DNA of 64,000 nt from Verrucomicrobiota bacterium (GTDB taxonomy: Bacteria; Verrucomicrobiota; Verrucomicrobiia; Limisphaerales; UBA9464): positions 62,001 to 126,000 of the forward strand of contig CANGKZ010000011.1 of assembly GCA_947454705.1 (NCBI GenBank), read 5' to 3'. Positions 9,275 to 18,162 of the stretch are shown here, in pieces; within the stretch, counting starts at the first letter, position 1; every line of letters begins with the position of its first letter. Position numbers and translations under genes: made by a program. The notes under the pieces were generated by a model. It had not been told where the DNA came from and searched no databases. It saw nothing but the letters and a program-made list of their open reading frames with translations.

Positions 9275-12200
9275 ATGACGTTTTTCCGGCTGCGGTCCCT
9301 GCAGCGCCGCGCCTCACGAAGTCTCGCGCTTGTGCTCGTGGCCGCGCGCGCCACCGCGGCGGAACCCACGGTCGACGCCGCGCAGATGCCGCGCGTCAAA
9401 CCGCTCGAACCCGGCGAGGCCGTCCGATCCTTCCAGGTCCGCCCCGGATTCCGCGCCGAACTCGTCGCCGCCGAACCGCTGGTCCACAGCCCGGTAGCCG
9501 TCGATGTCGATGAGGAGGGCGCCGCGTATGTGGTGGAGATGCGCGATTATTCGGAGCGCCGACCCGAGCAGCTGGGCCGCATCCGTCGATTGACCTCCAG
9601 TCCCACCGCAGCTCCCGGTCGATACGACCACGCCGACGTCTTCCTCGCCAATCTGCCCTGGCCCACCGCCATCGCCTGCTGGGACGGCGGCGTGTTCATC
9701 GGGGCCACGCCCGATATCATCTACGCCAAGGACACCAATGGCGACGGCGTGGCCGACATCCGCGAAGTGGTTTTCACCGGATTCGCCTCCGCCTACGCGC
9801 CCTACGCCACCAACAAACTCAACGTTCAGGCGCTGCTGAATTCGTTCCACTTCGGACTCGATCATCGCATCCACGGCGCGGCGAGCATGTCGGCCGGCAA
9901 GGTGCACCTCGTGGACAGCGAGTTCACCCGCAAATGGCGCACGCGCTTCTCCGCCATGGGCCCCGCGCCGGTGGATGAAATCGCACTGAGTTCCGGAAGT
10001 GGATTTTCCTTCGATCCGCGCACGCTCGAGCTCCGCGCCGAAACCGGGGGCGGCCAGCACGGGATGAGCTTCGACGACGCCGGAAGAAGGTACGTCTGTT
10101 CCAATTCTGATCACCTTCAACAGGTGCTCTTCGACGCGGAGCAGGTGTCGGACTTGTCCTCCACCGGGCTCCCGGAGGCGCACGTGGGCATTGCGTCCGA
10201 CGGTCCGGCGGCCGAGGTGTTTCGCCGCAGTCCTGACGAGCCGTGGCGCGTGCTGCGCACCCGTTGGCGGGTCGCCGGACTGGTTCCGGGACCGGTCGAG
10301 GGAGGCGGACGTCCCAGCGGCTACTTCACCGGGGCCACCGGCGTGAGCATTTATCGCGGCGACGCCTGGCCGGAGGAATTCCGCGGCGATGCCTTCGTGG
10401 CCGATTGCGGCAGCAACCTAGTTCACCGGAAAAAGCTTCGCACCTTTCAAGATCGGATCCGTCGCGAGGGCGTTCGCGCCGACGATGAGAAATCGTCCGA
10501 ATTCCTCGCCAGCACCGACAACTGGTATCGGCCGGTTCAATTCTTCAATGCCCCCGACGGATGCCTGTGGGTGATCGACATGTACCGCGAAACCATCGAG
10601 CACCCCTGGTCGCTGCCCGATGGATTGAAGCGCCAGCTGGATCTCGATTCCGGACGTGACCGTGGCCGTCTCTGGCGCCTGCGTACCGAATCTGGTGCAC
10701 CCCTTCGCGGCACGCCGCATCTCGCCGGCCTGACCCCCGCGCAGTACGTGCAGTTGCTCAAGCATCCCAACGGCTGGCATCGCGACACTGCGTCGCGCCT
10801 GTTGTACGAGCGCGGTGGACGCACCCCGTTGGGTGATCTTCGGTCCCTCTTCCAAAGCTCCACCAACCACGTGGCACGTCTGCACGCCCTCGGGTTGCTC
10901 CACGGTTTGGGCGCGCTGGACGACACGCTGCTCGCGGGGGCGGTTCGTGATCCGGTCGCGGAAGTGCGTTGGCACGCGATGCGATGGATCCACGAGCTTC
11001 GCCACGAATCCGCCCCGGCACTTCAGGCCGTGCTGCGTGAAGTGGCGGACTCGGAAGTCGACGAGGCGGTGCGATTGGAACTTGCCCTTGTGCTTGCGCG
11101 TCAGCCCGCCGGGCCGCGGCTTTCGAACACGGCGGCGATGATCCGGCATCGACGCGACATGGCTCAGCAGGTCGCCGTCGCGTTGATCGGCGGCGCGGCG
11201 CCGGAGTTGTTTGTCGAGCTGACCGGTCCGGCGGGCACGCAACCGTTGAACCCGGTGTTCCCCGGATCCCCGATGGTTCTCACCACCCTGGCGCGAACCC
11301 TCGGAAGCCGGAATGACGCGTCCGCCGCTCAGTCGTTCTCCAGTCGACTGCCACGCCTTTCCGATCGGACCCTGGCCATTCAGCTCACCGCGGCCTCAAT
11401 GGAACGTAACGGAGGGACCCCGTGGCTTCCGGCTGTCGAGCCGGTCATCGCCCGGGCGCGCGAGGCCGTGGCGAAGGGGGATTCCGATGTCGCGTTTCAG
11501 AACTCGGTTCGACTGTTGTCCATGCTCCCTTGGAAAACGGTGGAGAACGCGTTGCGACCGCTGTTGGAGCCCACGCAATCCGAGAAAGCCCAGCGTGCCG
11601 GCGTCGATGCCATCAGCCGGTTCCGGGATGCTGCCGCGGTCAATGCGTTGATTGATGCCGCGCCCCGGTTGGTCCCTGCCGCCCGGCGCGCGTTGATCGA
11701 GGCGCTGGTGCGTCGATCCGATGCCGCGCCTCAGCTGCTGGCGGTCACGCACGACGGAAAAATCCCGCTGCGGGACTGGACTGTGGAGCAGATGAACCGG
11801 CTGCGGCGGCATGAAAACGCCGCGGTCCGCGCCCGGGCCGAGCAGGAATTCGGGGCCGTTCCTGCGGACCGCCAATCGGTGGTGGACCGTTTCCTCCCGG
11901 CCCTCGCGTTGACGGGTGATCCCAAGCACGGCGCCGCGCTGTTCCAGGAACGGTGCGCTGGATGCCACCAATTCAAGGGGCAGGGGACCGCGCTCGGGCC
12001 GGATCTGGCCTCCGTGGTGTCCAACGGACCCGAGAAGCTGCTGGTATCGATTTTAGACCCCAACCGCGAGGTGGCCCCGAATTTCACCGCCTGGACCGCG
12101 GAATCGACCGAAGGGGATTCCGTGTCCGGACTGCTGGTGTCGGACAACGATTCCGGCGTGGTGCTTCGCGTGGCCGGGGGGCAGGAGACCCGGATCCCCA

Positions 12201-12325
12201 AGGAGAAGCTCGCCCGACTCAAGCCCGAGGGCCGTTCCCTGATGCCGGAGGGGTTGGAATCAGGATTGGAACCGCAGGGAATCGCCGACCTGCTCGCGCA
12301 TTTGCTCGGAAATGGAACCCGGTGA
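9275..12325 (+). CDS. PVC-type membrane-associated dehydrogenase with HEAT-like repeats and c-type haem site
   Basis: 1016 aa with an N-terminal signal peptide (MTFFRLRSLQRRAS ... ATAAEP). Residues about 40-470 resemble the beta-propeller 'membrane-bound dehydrogenase' domain common in Planctomycetes and Verrucomicrobia (ELVAAEPLVHSPVAVDVDE, YVVEMRDYSER, GCLWVIDMYRETIEHPW). Residues about 480-850 are helical and HEAT-like (HRDTASRLLYERGG, EVRWHAMRWIHEL). The C-terminus is the PVC haem-binding domain, with CAGCH at residues 894-898 and GTALGPDLASV after it. It should act in the periplasm or at the membrane, passing electrons from an unknown, probably sugar-like, substrate. A short relative with only the haem domain lies at 38245. 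The electron acceptor and substrate are not shown. Confidence 0.82.
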   Translation: MTFFRLRSLQRRASRSLALVLVAARATAAEPTVDAAQMPRVKPLEPGEAVRSFQVRPGFRAELVAAEPLVHSPVAVDVDEEGAAYVVEMRDYSERRPEQLGRIRRLTSSPTAAPGRYDHADVFLANLPWPTAIACWDGGVFIGATPDIIYAKDTNGDGVADIREVVFTGFASAYAPYATNKLNVQALLNSFHFGLDHRIHGAASMSAGKVHLVDSEFTRKWRTRFSAMGPAPVDEIALSSGSGFSFDPRTLELRAETGGGQHGMSFDDAGRRYVCSNSDHLQQVLFDAEQVSDLSSTGLPEAHVGIASDGPAAEVFRRSPDEPWRVLRTRWRVAGLVPGPVEGGGRPSGYFTGATGVSIYRGDAWPEEFRGDAFVADCGSNLVHRKKLRTFQDRIRREGVRADDEKSSEFLASTDNWYRPVQFFNAPDGCLWVIDMYRETIEHPWSLPDGLKRQLDLDSGRDRGRLWRLRTESGAPLRGTPHLAGLTPAQYVQLLKHPNGWHRDTASRLLYERGGRTPLGDLRSLFQSSTNHVARLHALGLLHGLGALDDTLLAGAVRDPVAEVRWHAMRWIHELRHESAPALQAVLREVADSEVDEAVRLELALVLARQPAGPRLSNTAAMIRHRRDMAQQVAVALIGGAAPELFVELTGPAGTQPLNPVFPGSPMVLTTLARTLGSRNDASAAQSFSSRLPRLSDRTLAIQLTAASMERNGGTPWLPAVEPVIARAREAVAKGDSDVAFQNSVRLLSMLPWKTVENALRPLLEPTQSEKAQRAGVDAISRFRDAAAVNALIDAAPRLVPAARRALIEALVRRSDAAPQLLAVTHDGKIPLRDWTVEQMNRLRRHENAAVRARAEQEFGAVPADRQSVVDRFLPALALTGDPKHGAALFQERCAGCHQFKGQGTALGPDLASVVSNGPEKLLVSILDPNREVAPNFTAWTAESTEGDSVSGLLVSDNDSGVVLRVAGGQETRIPKEKLARLKPEGRSLMPEGLESGLEPQGIADLLAHLLGNGTR

Positions 12326-12386
12326 GCGATTCTTCCGGAATCGGCTTTCCGTCCCGGTCCGGCGTTTCTAGCGTCCGCCCGCGTTC

Positions 12387-13655
12387 ATGGTGTTGAAGGA
12401 TCAGGATTCCAAGCGGGTGATGGTGCTCGGCGTGGGCGCTTTCACGCAGTTGATGATGCGACGTCTCCGTCCGGTGGCGTCGGTCTCGGCCTATCTCACG
12501 CGCGACTACGCCCACTGGGGCCCGCGTCAGGAGGGCCCGTGCGTCACCGCGGCCGAACAACCCAACCCCTGCGAACTCATCCGACGCGAGCGGCCCGATG
12601 TCATCCTGCCGATGTCCATCGAATGGGCCCTCAAGCCCTGGACCGAGGAATTCCTCGCGCTTCGGCCGCCGCTGCTTTGCCCCACCGGCGAGGGACTGCG
12701 GATCGAACGCGAACGCGACTTCGCCCGCGAGTTGTGCGCTGGTGCGGGAATTCCGTTTCCGCGTTCCGTTTTCGCCCGCACCTGCGCCGAGGCGATCGAC
12801 TGGGTGCGCCGCGAGAACCGTCCCTTCGTCATCAAGAACCCGCTCTGCTCGCCCACCAGTCCGATTCACACCATCGTGTGCGAATCCGTGGCCGACACCC
12901 TGGCCTGGATCCCGCGTCTCGATGACAGCGAGGGAATCTTTCTCCAGGAATACCTCGGCCGACGCGAGGCCGGTCACATTGCGCTGGTCAGCGCCGGTGA
13001 GATTTACCCTTTGGTCACCAATCAGGAGTACAAGCGCGCCTTCGACGGCAATCTCGGCGTGGTCGCCGGCGCGCCGCTCGGGGGATTGGTGGAGCGTGAT
13101 CCGGAAGACCGCTACGGACTCGTTCGCGAATTGCTGCGTCCGCTCCAGCCGTGGTTCCGCGCCGTCGATTACCGTGGGCCCGTCCAGGTCACCGCGATCC
13201 GGCATGAGAACCGCTGGCACGTGATCGAGTACAACGTGCGCCTCGGCGTCACCAGCGGTCCGATGATCGCCCAGATGCTCGCCAATCCGCTCGAAACCTT
13301 CATCGAATGCGCCGCCGGACGTCCGCTGTCCCCGCAGTGGCGACCGGAGGTGAAGTTCGGATGCAACCTCACGCTGGCCGGATACGGATACCCCTTCACC
13401 CAGCTCACCGGACCGAGGGTCCCCGTCCGCATGGAAGGTGAACCCACGTGCGACATCGGTTGGCAGGAGGTGACTGCTGCGGCGGATGGTTCGCTTGAGG
13501 CCACCGGACACCGTATTTGCGATGTCGCCGCCCTCGCCGACACCCTCCCCGCGGCCATCCAAATCGCCTATTCGAATTTGCGCCGCATCCATTCCCTCGG
13601 CAGTTATTACCGCACCGACGTCGGGGAATCGCTCTGGCCCCCGGGCGAAGCATGA
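12387..13655 (+). CDS. Divergent PurD-like ATP-grasp protein
   Basis: 422 aa. The order of segments follows phosphoribosylamine-glycine ligase (PurD): Rossmann-like start (KRVMVLGVGAFTQLM), the block LLCPTGEGLRIERERDFARE, FVIKNP in the ATP-grasp region, LVTNQEYKRAFDGNLG near residue 211 (compare PurD QDHKRxxDGDxG), and IEYNVRLG near residue 280. Two PurD signatures are altered: the glycine-rich ATP loop after VIK is replaced by NPLCSPTSPI, and the usual RFGDPE reads VRLGVTS. It is therefore unlikely to be the housekeeping purine enzyme. I infer an amino-acid or carboxylate ligase of unknown specificity, or an inactive relative. Its stop overlaps the alr start (ATGA at 13652), so the two are translationally coupled. 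No other purine gene is in the window. Confidence 0.7.
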   Translation: MVLKDQDSKRVMVLGVGAFTQLMMRRLRPVASVSAYLTRDYAHWGPRQEGPCVTAAEQPNPCELIRRERPDVILPMSIEWALKPWTEEFLALRPPLLCPTGEGLRIERERDFARELCAGAGIPFPRSVFARTCAEAIDWVRRENRPFVIKNPLCSPTSPIHTIVCESVADTLAWIPRLDDSEGIFLQEYLGRREAGHIALVSAGEIYPLVTNQEYKRAFDGNLGVVAGAPLGGLVERDPEDRYGLVRELLRPLQPWFRAVDYRGPVQVTAIRHENRWHVIEYNVRLGVTSGPMIAQMLANPLETFIECAAGRPLSPQWRPEVKFGCNLTLAGYGYPFTQLTGPRVPVRMEGEPTCDIGWQEVTAAADGSLEATGHRICDVAALADTLPAAIQIAYSNLRRIHSLGSYYRTDVGESLWPPGEA

Positions 13656-14920
13656 ACTGGAATCCCTCAGTCCCGGCCGCCGGTGCAGCGCCGCGTCCTG
13701 ACGATTCCACTCCTGGAATGACCCATCCGATTAGTACCGATTTTGATTCGACGTCTGGCGCTCCCGTCGCCGCGTCGCAGGACTACGCCTCGACGCGTCC
13801 GGCCTGGGTGGAGGTGGACTTGTCGGTGCTGGCGAACAACGTCCGCCTGATCCGTGCCGATTTGTCCAAGGCAGTCCGCTTGCTCTACGTGGTGAAGGAC
13901 GAAGCCTACGGGATGGGCGCGGTCGCTGCGGCGAAAGTTGCCCTGGCCAACGGGGTCGATCACCTTGCGATCTACACGCTCGAGGAAGCCGCGGCACTGC
14001 GCGAGGCTGGAATTACCGCACCGATTTTGATTCTCGGGGAGCGGACTCCCCTGGAAATCCCCGGCGTGATCGAGCTCAAGCTGACTCCCTGCGTGAGCTC
14101 CCTGGAGATGGCGCGGGAGTTTGATGCCGCGGGCCGGCGACGGAACCGTCCCGTGCCGGTCCACATCAAGGTGAACTCCGGCATGAACCGCTTCGGATTC
14201 CACTGGCGCGAGGTTGATGCGTGGTCGCGCGCTGTGGCGGGGCTGGGCGGACTCCGGATCGACGGCATCCTGAGCCACTTCGCCCAGAGCGACGAGGCGG
14301 ACAAAACCTTCGCGCACGAGCAGATTCGACGGTTCGAGGAGTGCCTCCGCGTGTGGGGTACGGTTGCGCCACGACCGCCATTGGTTCACATGTGTAATTC
14401 TGGCGGGTTTCTCGATCTGCCCGAGGCGCACTTCGACATGGTTCGCGTCGGGCTTCTGATGGGGGGCGTGTTTCCGTCCACGGTGTGCCGGCGCATCCCT
14501 GGCATCGCGTCGGCGCTTTCGGTGCGCACCCGCATCGCGGCCATCCAGCCGCTCGAACCGGGCGATACCGTCGGCTACGGCATGCGGTGGAGCGCCACGC
14601 GTCGGTCGCGAATCGCCGTGCTGCCGGTGGGCTACGGGGATGGATTCCCCCGGGTTCGCAATCAGGGCGAGGCCTTGATTTTCGGCCGTCGGGTTCCGCT
14701 GGTGGGAGGTGTGGCGATGGATGCGCTGACCGTGGACATCACCGATCTGCCCGGGGCAGAAGTGGGTACCGAAGCGGTGCTCATGGGATGCCAGGGGGCG
14801 GAGGAAATCACCGCCCGCGATCTCGCCCGCCTGAAGCAGAGCGTCACCTACGACGTGCTCGTGGGATGGCGTCGTCGATTGCCCCGCGTATATCGGGGAG
14901 GGAGTGGGGTGGCTCCGTGA
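13652..14920 (+). CDS. alr: Alanine racemase (PLP-dependent, fold type III)
   Basis: 422 aa. Interconverts L- and D-alanine in the cytoplasm, feeding peptidoglycan synthesis. The PLP lysine is Lys82 in LLYVVKDEAYGMG; the usual motif is VVKANAYGHG, so the residues around it differ. The opposite catalytic Tyr309 is present in VGYGMRW, and PVGYGDGFPR and GGVAMDALTVDIT are standard. An extra 45-residue N-terminus (NWNPSVPAAGAAPRPDD...) precedes the barrel. The start ATG overlaps the ATP-grasp stop by ATGA, and the stop overlaps the next start by GTGA, so it sits mid-operon. The altered PLP loop and the partners leave open a broader racemase substrate. Being sure of alanine would need the enzyme itself. 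Confidence 0.88.
   Translation: MNWNPSVPAAGAAPRPDDSTPGMTHPISTDFDSTSGAPVAASQDYASTRPAWVEVDLSVLANNVRLIRADLSKAVRLLYVVKDEAYGMGAVAAAKVALANGVDHLAIYTLEEAAALREAGITAPILILGERTPLEIPGVIELKLTPCVSSLEMAREFDAAGRRRNRPVPVHIKVNSGMNRFGFHWREVDAWSRAVAGLGGLRIDGILSHFAQSDEADKTFAHEQIRRFEECLRVWGTVAPRPPLVHMCNSGGFLDLPEAHFDMVRVGLLMGGVFPSTVCRRIPGIASALSVRTRIAAIQPLEPGDTVGYGMRWSATRRSRIAVLPVGYGDGFPRVRNQGEALIFGRRVPLVGGVAMDALTVDITDLPGAEVGTEAVLMGCQGAEEITARDLARLKQSVTYDVLVGWRRRLPRVYRGGSGVAP
14895..14904 (+). promoter_or_regulatory. Purine-rich ribosome binding site deciding a GTG start
   Basis: GGGGAGGGAG lies 12 nt before the GTG at 14917 and inside the end of alr. There is no ATG at that position, so this site is the main reason to start the transferase-like gene at the GTG, which overlaps the alr stop as GTGA. 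Confidence 0.55.
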
Positions 14921-15708
14921 AACTTCTTTTTTCCGAAGCGGCTCCCGACTACGGCCACTATTTGTATCCGTACGTGGTGTGGGGATTTCTGGAACCGGGT
15001 GAAACGCCGGCCAACGCGTTCGAGGCCGGGTTCCTGCCGGGGTCGCCCGCGATGGACCGGTTTTATCTCGTCCGACAACTCCGGGTGCCGCTGCGCGAGT
15101 GGGAGTCCACTTCTGAAAATCGACGTCTCCTGCGCAAGGCCGATGCCTTCGACTGCGAACTGATCCCGCGGGCCCAATTCCAGGACACACCGGAACGCCG
15201 GGCTGCGTGGCTGGCGTATGCTGCGGAAAAATTCGGTCCCGGGGTCATGCCTCCGGAACGGCTCGACCGTCTGATGAACGGGCCGATCATCAGCCACCTG
15301 CTTCACTTCACGGATCGCAAGACCGGGGCCGACGTGGGCACCGCGTTGATGTTCCTGCAGTCCCCGCGCGTGGCGTGGTATTACTACGCGTTCTATCGGC
15401 TGACTCCCGAGACCCGCTACGTGGGCATGGCCATGATGACCCGTGCGGTGGAGTTCTTCACCCACGAGGGATTTCATCATCTTCACCTCGGCACCTGCTA
15501 TTCCGAACGCGCGCTCTACAAAACGCAGTTTGAGCCGATGGAGTTTTTCAATGGCATGCGCTGGTCGCGGAATCTGGACGAACTGAAGCATCTGGTTCGC
15601 ACCACGCCCGAGGGACGTCACCGCCTGGAGGAACCGGAATTCCTCGCCTTTCAATCCGGCACGCCCGCGTCGATTGCAGAAGCCAGTCCGTTTCGGTCCG
15701 CTCGATAG
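14917..15708 (+). CDS. Arginyl/leucyl-tRNA-protein transferase-like (ATE/Bpt-like) protein
   Basis: 263 aa from a GTG. ATE/Bpt enzymes move an amino acid from aminoacyl-tRNA to a protein N-terminus using a GNAT-like fold. Here FEAGFLPGS ... FYLVRQLRVPLREW, then ENRRLLRKADAF, follow the N-terminal ATE pattern (GFRRS ... RPxC ... sQRRvlrrN). The C-terminal half has WYYYAFYRLTPE, YVGMAMMTRAVEFF, HLHLGTCYSERALYKTQFEP and FFNGMRWS, like the GNAT core of that family (YLGYwI ... M.YK..F.P.E). The Cys cluster of true ATE N-terminal domains is missing. I therefore call it family-like, not a proven arginyltransferase. It is coupled to alr by a GTGA overlap. A plain GNAT acetyltransferase is the main alternative. 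Confidence 0.6.
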   Translation: MKLLFSEAAPDYGHYLYPYVVWGFLEPGETPANAFEAGFLPGSPAMDRFYLVRQLRVPLREWESTSENRRLLRKADAFDCELIPRAQFQDTPERRAAWLAYAAEKFGPGVMPPERLDRLMNGPIISHLLHFTDRKTGADVGTALMFLQSPRVAWYYYAFYRLTPETRYVGMAMMTRAVEFFTHEGFHHLHLGTCYSERALYKTQFEPMEFFNGMRWSRNLDELKHLVRTTPEGRHRLEEPEFLAFQSGTPASIAEASPFRSAR

Positions 15709-15792
15709 TTGACCGCCTTCCGGCACCGATCCGCGCACTCCCCGGGGGAAGAAGTCCTTTCCCTTTTTTCTGTCGGCTTCTATGCATGGGGC

Positions 15793-16848
15793 ATGCGTTC
15801 CCCCTGCCTGTCTCTGATGCTCCTCGCCTCCGTCGCGACGCTTCACGCCGGAAGCGCCGATGGGCGGCTCGACCTGTACTGGATCGACTCGGAAGGAGGC
15901 GGATCCACGTTGATCGTCACGCCCACGGGAGAAAGCGTGCTCATCGATGCGGGCAATCCCGGTGGACGCGATTCCGGGCGCATCTTGAAAGTCGCCACCG
16001 AGGTCGCGGGATTGAAGCGCATCGACCATTTCATCAACACCCACTTCCACGTGGACCATTTTGGAGGCACCGCCGAGGTGGCGGCGAAGCTGCCCATCGT
16101 GAACGTGTGGGACAACGGCCTTCCCGCGCCGGATTCGGATCCGGACGGAAACAAGGCCTCGACGTGGCCCCTCACCAGCAAGCCGTATCGCACGATGCCG
16201 GTGAAGGAGCGTCATGTCGTGAAACCCGGGACCAAACTGCCGCTCGGATCTGGAAAAACGCCGATCTCGCTTCAGTGCGTGATCTCGCGTCAGAACCCCT
16301 GGAATCCTCCCGCGGGCTCCTTCGGCACCTGGAGCGGCGTGGAAGCGCCTGCCGCGCGTCCGGTGGACACCTCCGACAACGCCAACAGTTCCGCGTGGAT
16401 TCTCAGCTTTGGACCGTTCCGATTCTACGATGGCGGCGATGTGACCTGGAACTCGGAGGCCAAACTGGTCTGGCCCGAGAAGAAAGTTCCAACCGTCGAA
16501 GTGTACCAAGTCACGCACCACGGACTCGACGTGAGCAATCATCCGCTCCTGATCCGCGCTCTGAATCCGGCCGTGAGCGTGATGAACAACGGATCGACTA
16601 AGGGATGCATGCCTGCGGTCGTGGACACCCTTCGCGCCCAATCCTCGATCCGCGCGCAGTATCAGGTTCACAAAAACGTGCGTCCTGACGGCGCCAAGGG
16701 AAATGCGCCCGATGAGATGATCGCGAACCTGGAGGCAAACTGTCAGGGCCACTACATCCATTGCCGTGTGGATGCCGACGGACGCCACTACACCATCGAG
16801 ATTCCGGCCACCGGGCATTCCCGCACCTACGCCACCCGCGTGCCCTGA
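15793..16848 (+). CDS. Secreted metallo-beta-lactamase-fold hydrolase
   Basis: 351 aa with a signal peptide (MRSPCLSLMLLASVATLHAG). LIVTPTGESVLIDAG starts the fold. THFHVDHFGG gives the metal motif HxHxDH at residues 84-89, DGGDVTWNSEAKL is the later Asp region, and VTHHGLDVSNHPLLIRAL provides the final His. This arrangement is like the ComEC-type hydrolase domain, but with no membrane channel. The natural substrate is unknown; such proteins cleave phosphodiesters, lactones or lactams. It lies 84 bp after the ATE-like gene on the same strand and may or may not belong to that operon. A second ATG, in frame 84 nt upstream, was not used because it would bury the signal peptide. Confidence 0.78.
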   Translation: MRSPCLSLMLLASVATLHAGSADGRLDLYWIDSEGGGSTLIVTPTGESVLIDAGNPGGRDSGRILKVATEVAGLKRIDHFINTHFHVDHFGGTAEVAAKLPIVNVWDNGLPAPDSDPDGNKASTWPLTSKPYRTMPVKERHVVKPGTKLPLGSGKTPISLQCVISRQNPWNPPAGSFGTWSGVEAPAARPVDTSDNANSSAWILSFGPFRFYDGGDVTWNSEAKLVWPEKKVPTVEVYQVTHHGLDVSNHPLLIRALNPAVSVMNNGSTKGCMPAVVDTLRAQSSIRAQYQVHKNVRPDGAKGNAPDEMIANLEANCQGHYIHCRVDADGRHYTIEIPATGHSRTYATRVP

Positions 16849-16965
16849 GTTTGGTGCTTTCGGGTTTCGCGTAGCATTTGCGATTCTTTTGCTGCAACGC
16901 CGAGACAAGGAATTGCACGAGGGTTCCGATTGTGGACGGGCGCGCCCCGGGCGACACTCGCGCGA

Positions 16966-18162
16966 ATGAATCGGGATGTTGCCGGGCAGTTTCATGACCG
17001 CGTGGAAGAAGCTCTGACTGGCGGGACCCTCGTGCGCCTGCTCCTCGCCGGACCGCGCCCCGGCATCGCGGCCCGGCAGATCATCATTCGTCCCGTGGTG
17101 CTGAAATCCGGTCCGTGCTTCTCTGTCGTGCATCGGGAGGAGCGACGCGATCTCACCCACAATCACCCCGCCTCCGAAGTGATCCGCCTCGCCCGCGAGT
17201 GGCTGGGGAGTGACTACACCAGCGGGCATCTCCACACGCCGTCCGCGAGTTATCAGCTCGAGTGCCACGATCCCGCCCGTCCGCGTCTGAGCAAATCGGC
17301 CGGCGTCGCGGCCCCCAAGCCGGAGGACCTCCAGCACGATCGCACCCGCGCTCGAACGGTCGATGCCGGCGCCACCTGGCTTCAGCGCCTCGGCGTCACG
17401 CTTCCCAACGGACGCGTGGCCAAGGGCATGGAATCGAAGTTCCGGCAGATCCACCGTTTTCTCGAATTGATCGATCCATTGCTTGAATCCGCAACGTTCC
17501 CAAAGGATGCATCCGAACGCGTCCTCGTGGACATGGGGTGCGGCAAGGGTTACCTGACCTTTGCCGCAGCGGAGCACCTTGCCCGACGCGACGATGGACC
17601 CTGGCGCGTTCGGGGCATCGAGTTGCGACCGGAGCTGACCGCCTTGTGTCAGAAGACCGCCACCGAACTCGGCATGTCGCGGCTCGAATTTGTTCCCGGG
17701 GACATCGCGACCGCCGAGGTGCCTCGGGCGGATGTGTTGGTCGCACTTCACGCCTGCGACACCGCCACCGATGAAGCCCTCGCGCGGGGAATCCGGTTGG
17801 GATCCTCGGTGATTGTGGTGGCACCGTGCTGCCACAAGGAGCTTCGCCGCACCTTTACCGCGCCGCCCGTTTTGGCACGGGCGCTCCGGCATGGAATCTT
17901 TGCGGAGCGTCAGGCCGAGTTCATCACCGACGCCCTTCGCGTCGAGTTGCTCGAATGGGCCGGCTACGAAACGCGCGCCTTTGAGTTCATCTCCCCCGAA
18001 CATACCGGCAAGAACCTCATGATCGCCGCCGTTCGCACCCGGAAAGACGCCGACCCCGTGGCTGCAGCGGCGGTTCGCTCCCTTGCGCAGGGCTACGGCA
18101 TCCGACAGCAGCATCTCGCCACGCTGCTGGGATTTGATCTTTCCGCCCCGTCCACGCCATGA
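16966..18162 (+). CDS. SAM-dependent methyltransferase, METTL25/RRNAD1-like
   Basis: 398 aa. An N-terminal half of unknown role (residues 1-140, with NHPASEVIRLAREWLGSDY) is followed by a Rossmann methyltransferase domain. VDMGCGKGYLTF at residues 188-199 is the SAM-binding loop, and VRGIELRPELTALC follows. LHACDTATDEALARGI and VIVVAPCCHKEL are the Cys-rich block typical of the METTL25/RRNAD1 group of putative RNA methyltransferases. The target is not known. Its stop overlaps the start of the next methyltransferase gene by ATGA at 18159, so they are cotranslated and probably cooperate. No signal peptide; cytoplasmic. Confidence 0.78.
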   Translation: MNRDVAGQFHDRVEEALTGGTLVRLLLAGPRPGIAARQIIIRPVVLKSGPCFSVVHREERRDLTHNHPASEVIRLAREWLGSDYTSGHLHTPSASYQLECHDPARPRLSKSAGVAAPKPEDLQHDRTRARTVDAGATWLQRLGVTLPNGRVAKGMESKFRQIHRFLELIDPLLESATFPKDASERVLVDMGCGKGYLTFAAAEHLARRDDGPWRVRGIELRPELTALCQKTATELGMSRLEFVPGDIATAEVPRADVLVALHACDTATDEALARGIRLGSSVIVVAPCCHKELRRTFTAPPVLARALRHGIFAERQAEFITDALRVELLEWAGYETRAFEFISPEHTGKNLMIAAVRTRKDADPVAAAAVRSLAQGYGIRQQHLATLLGFDLSAPSTP

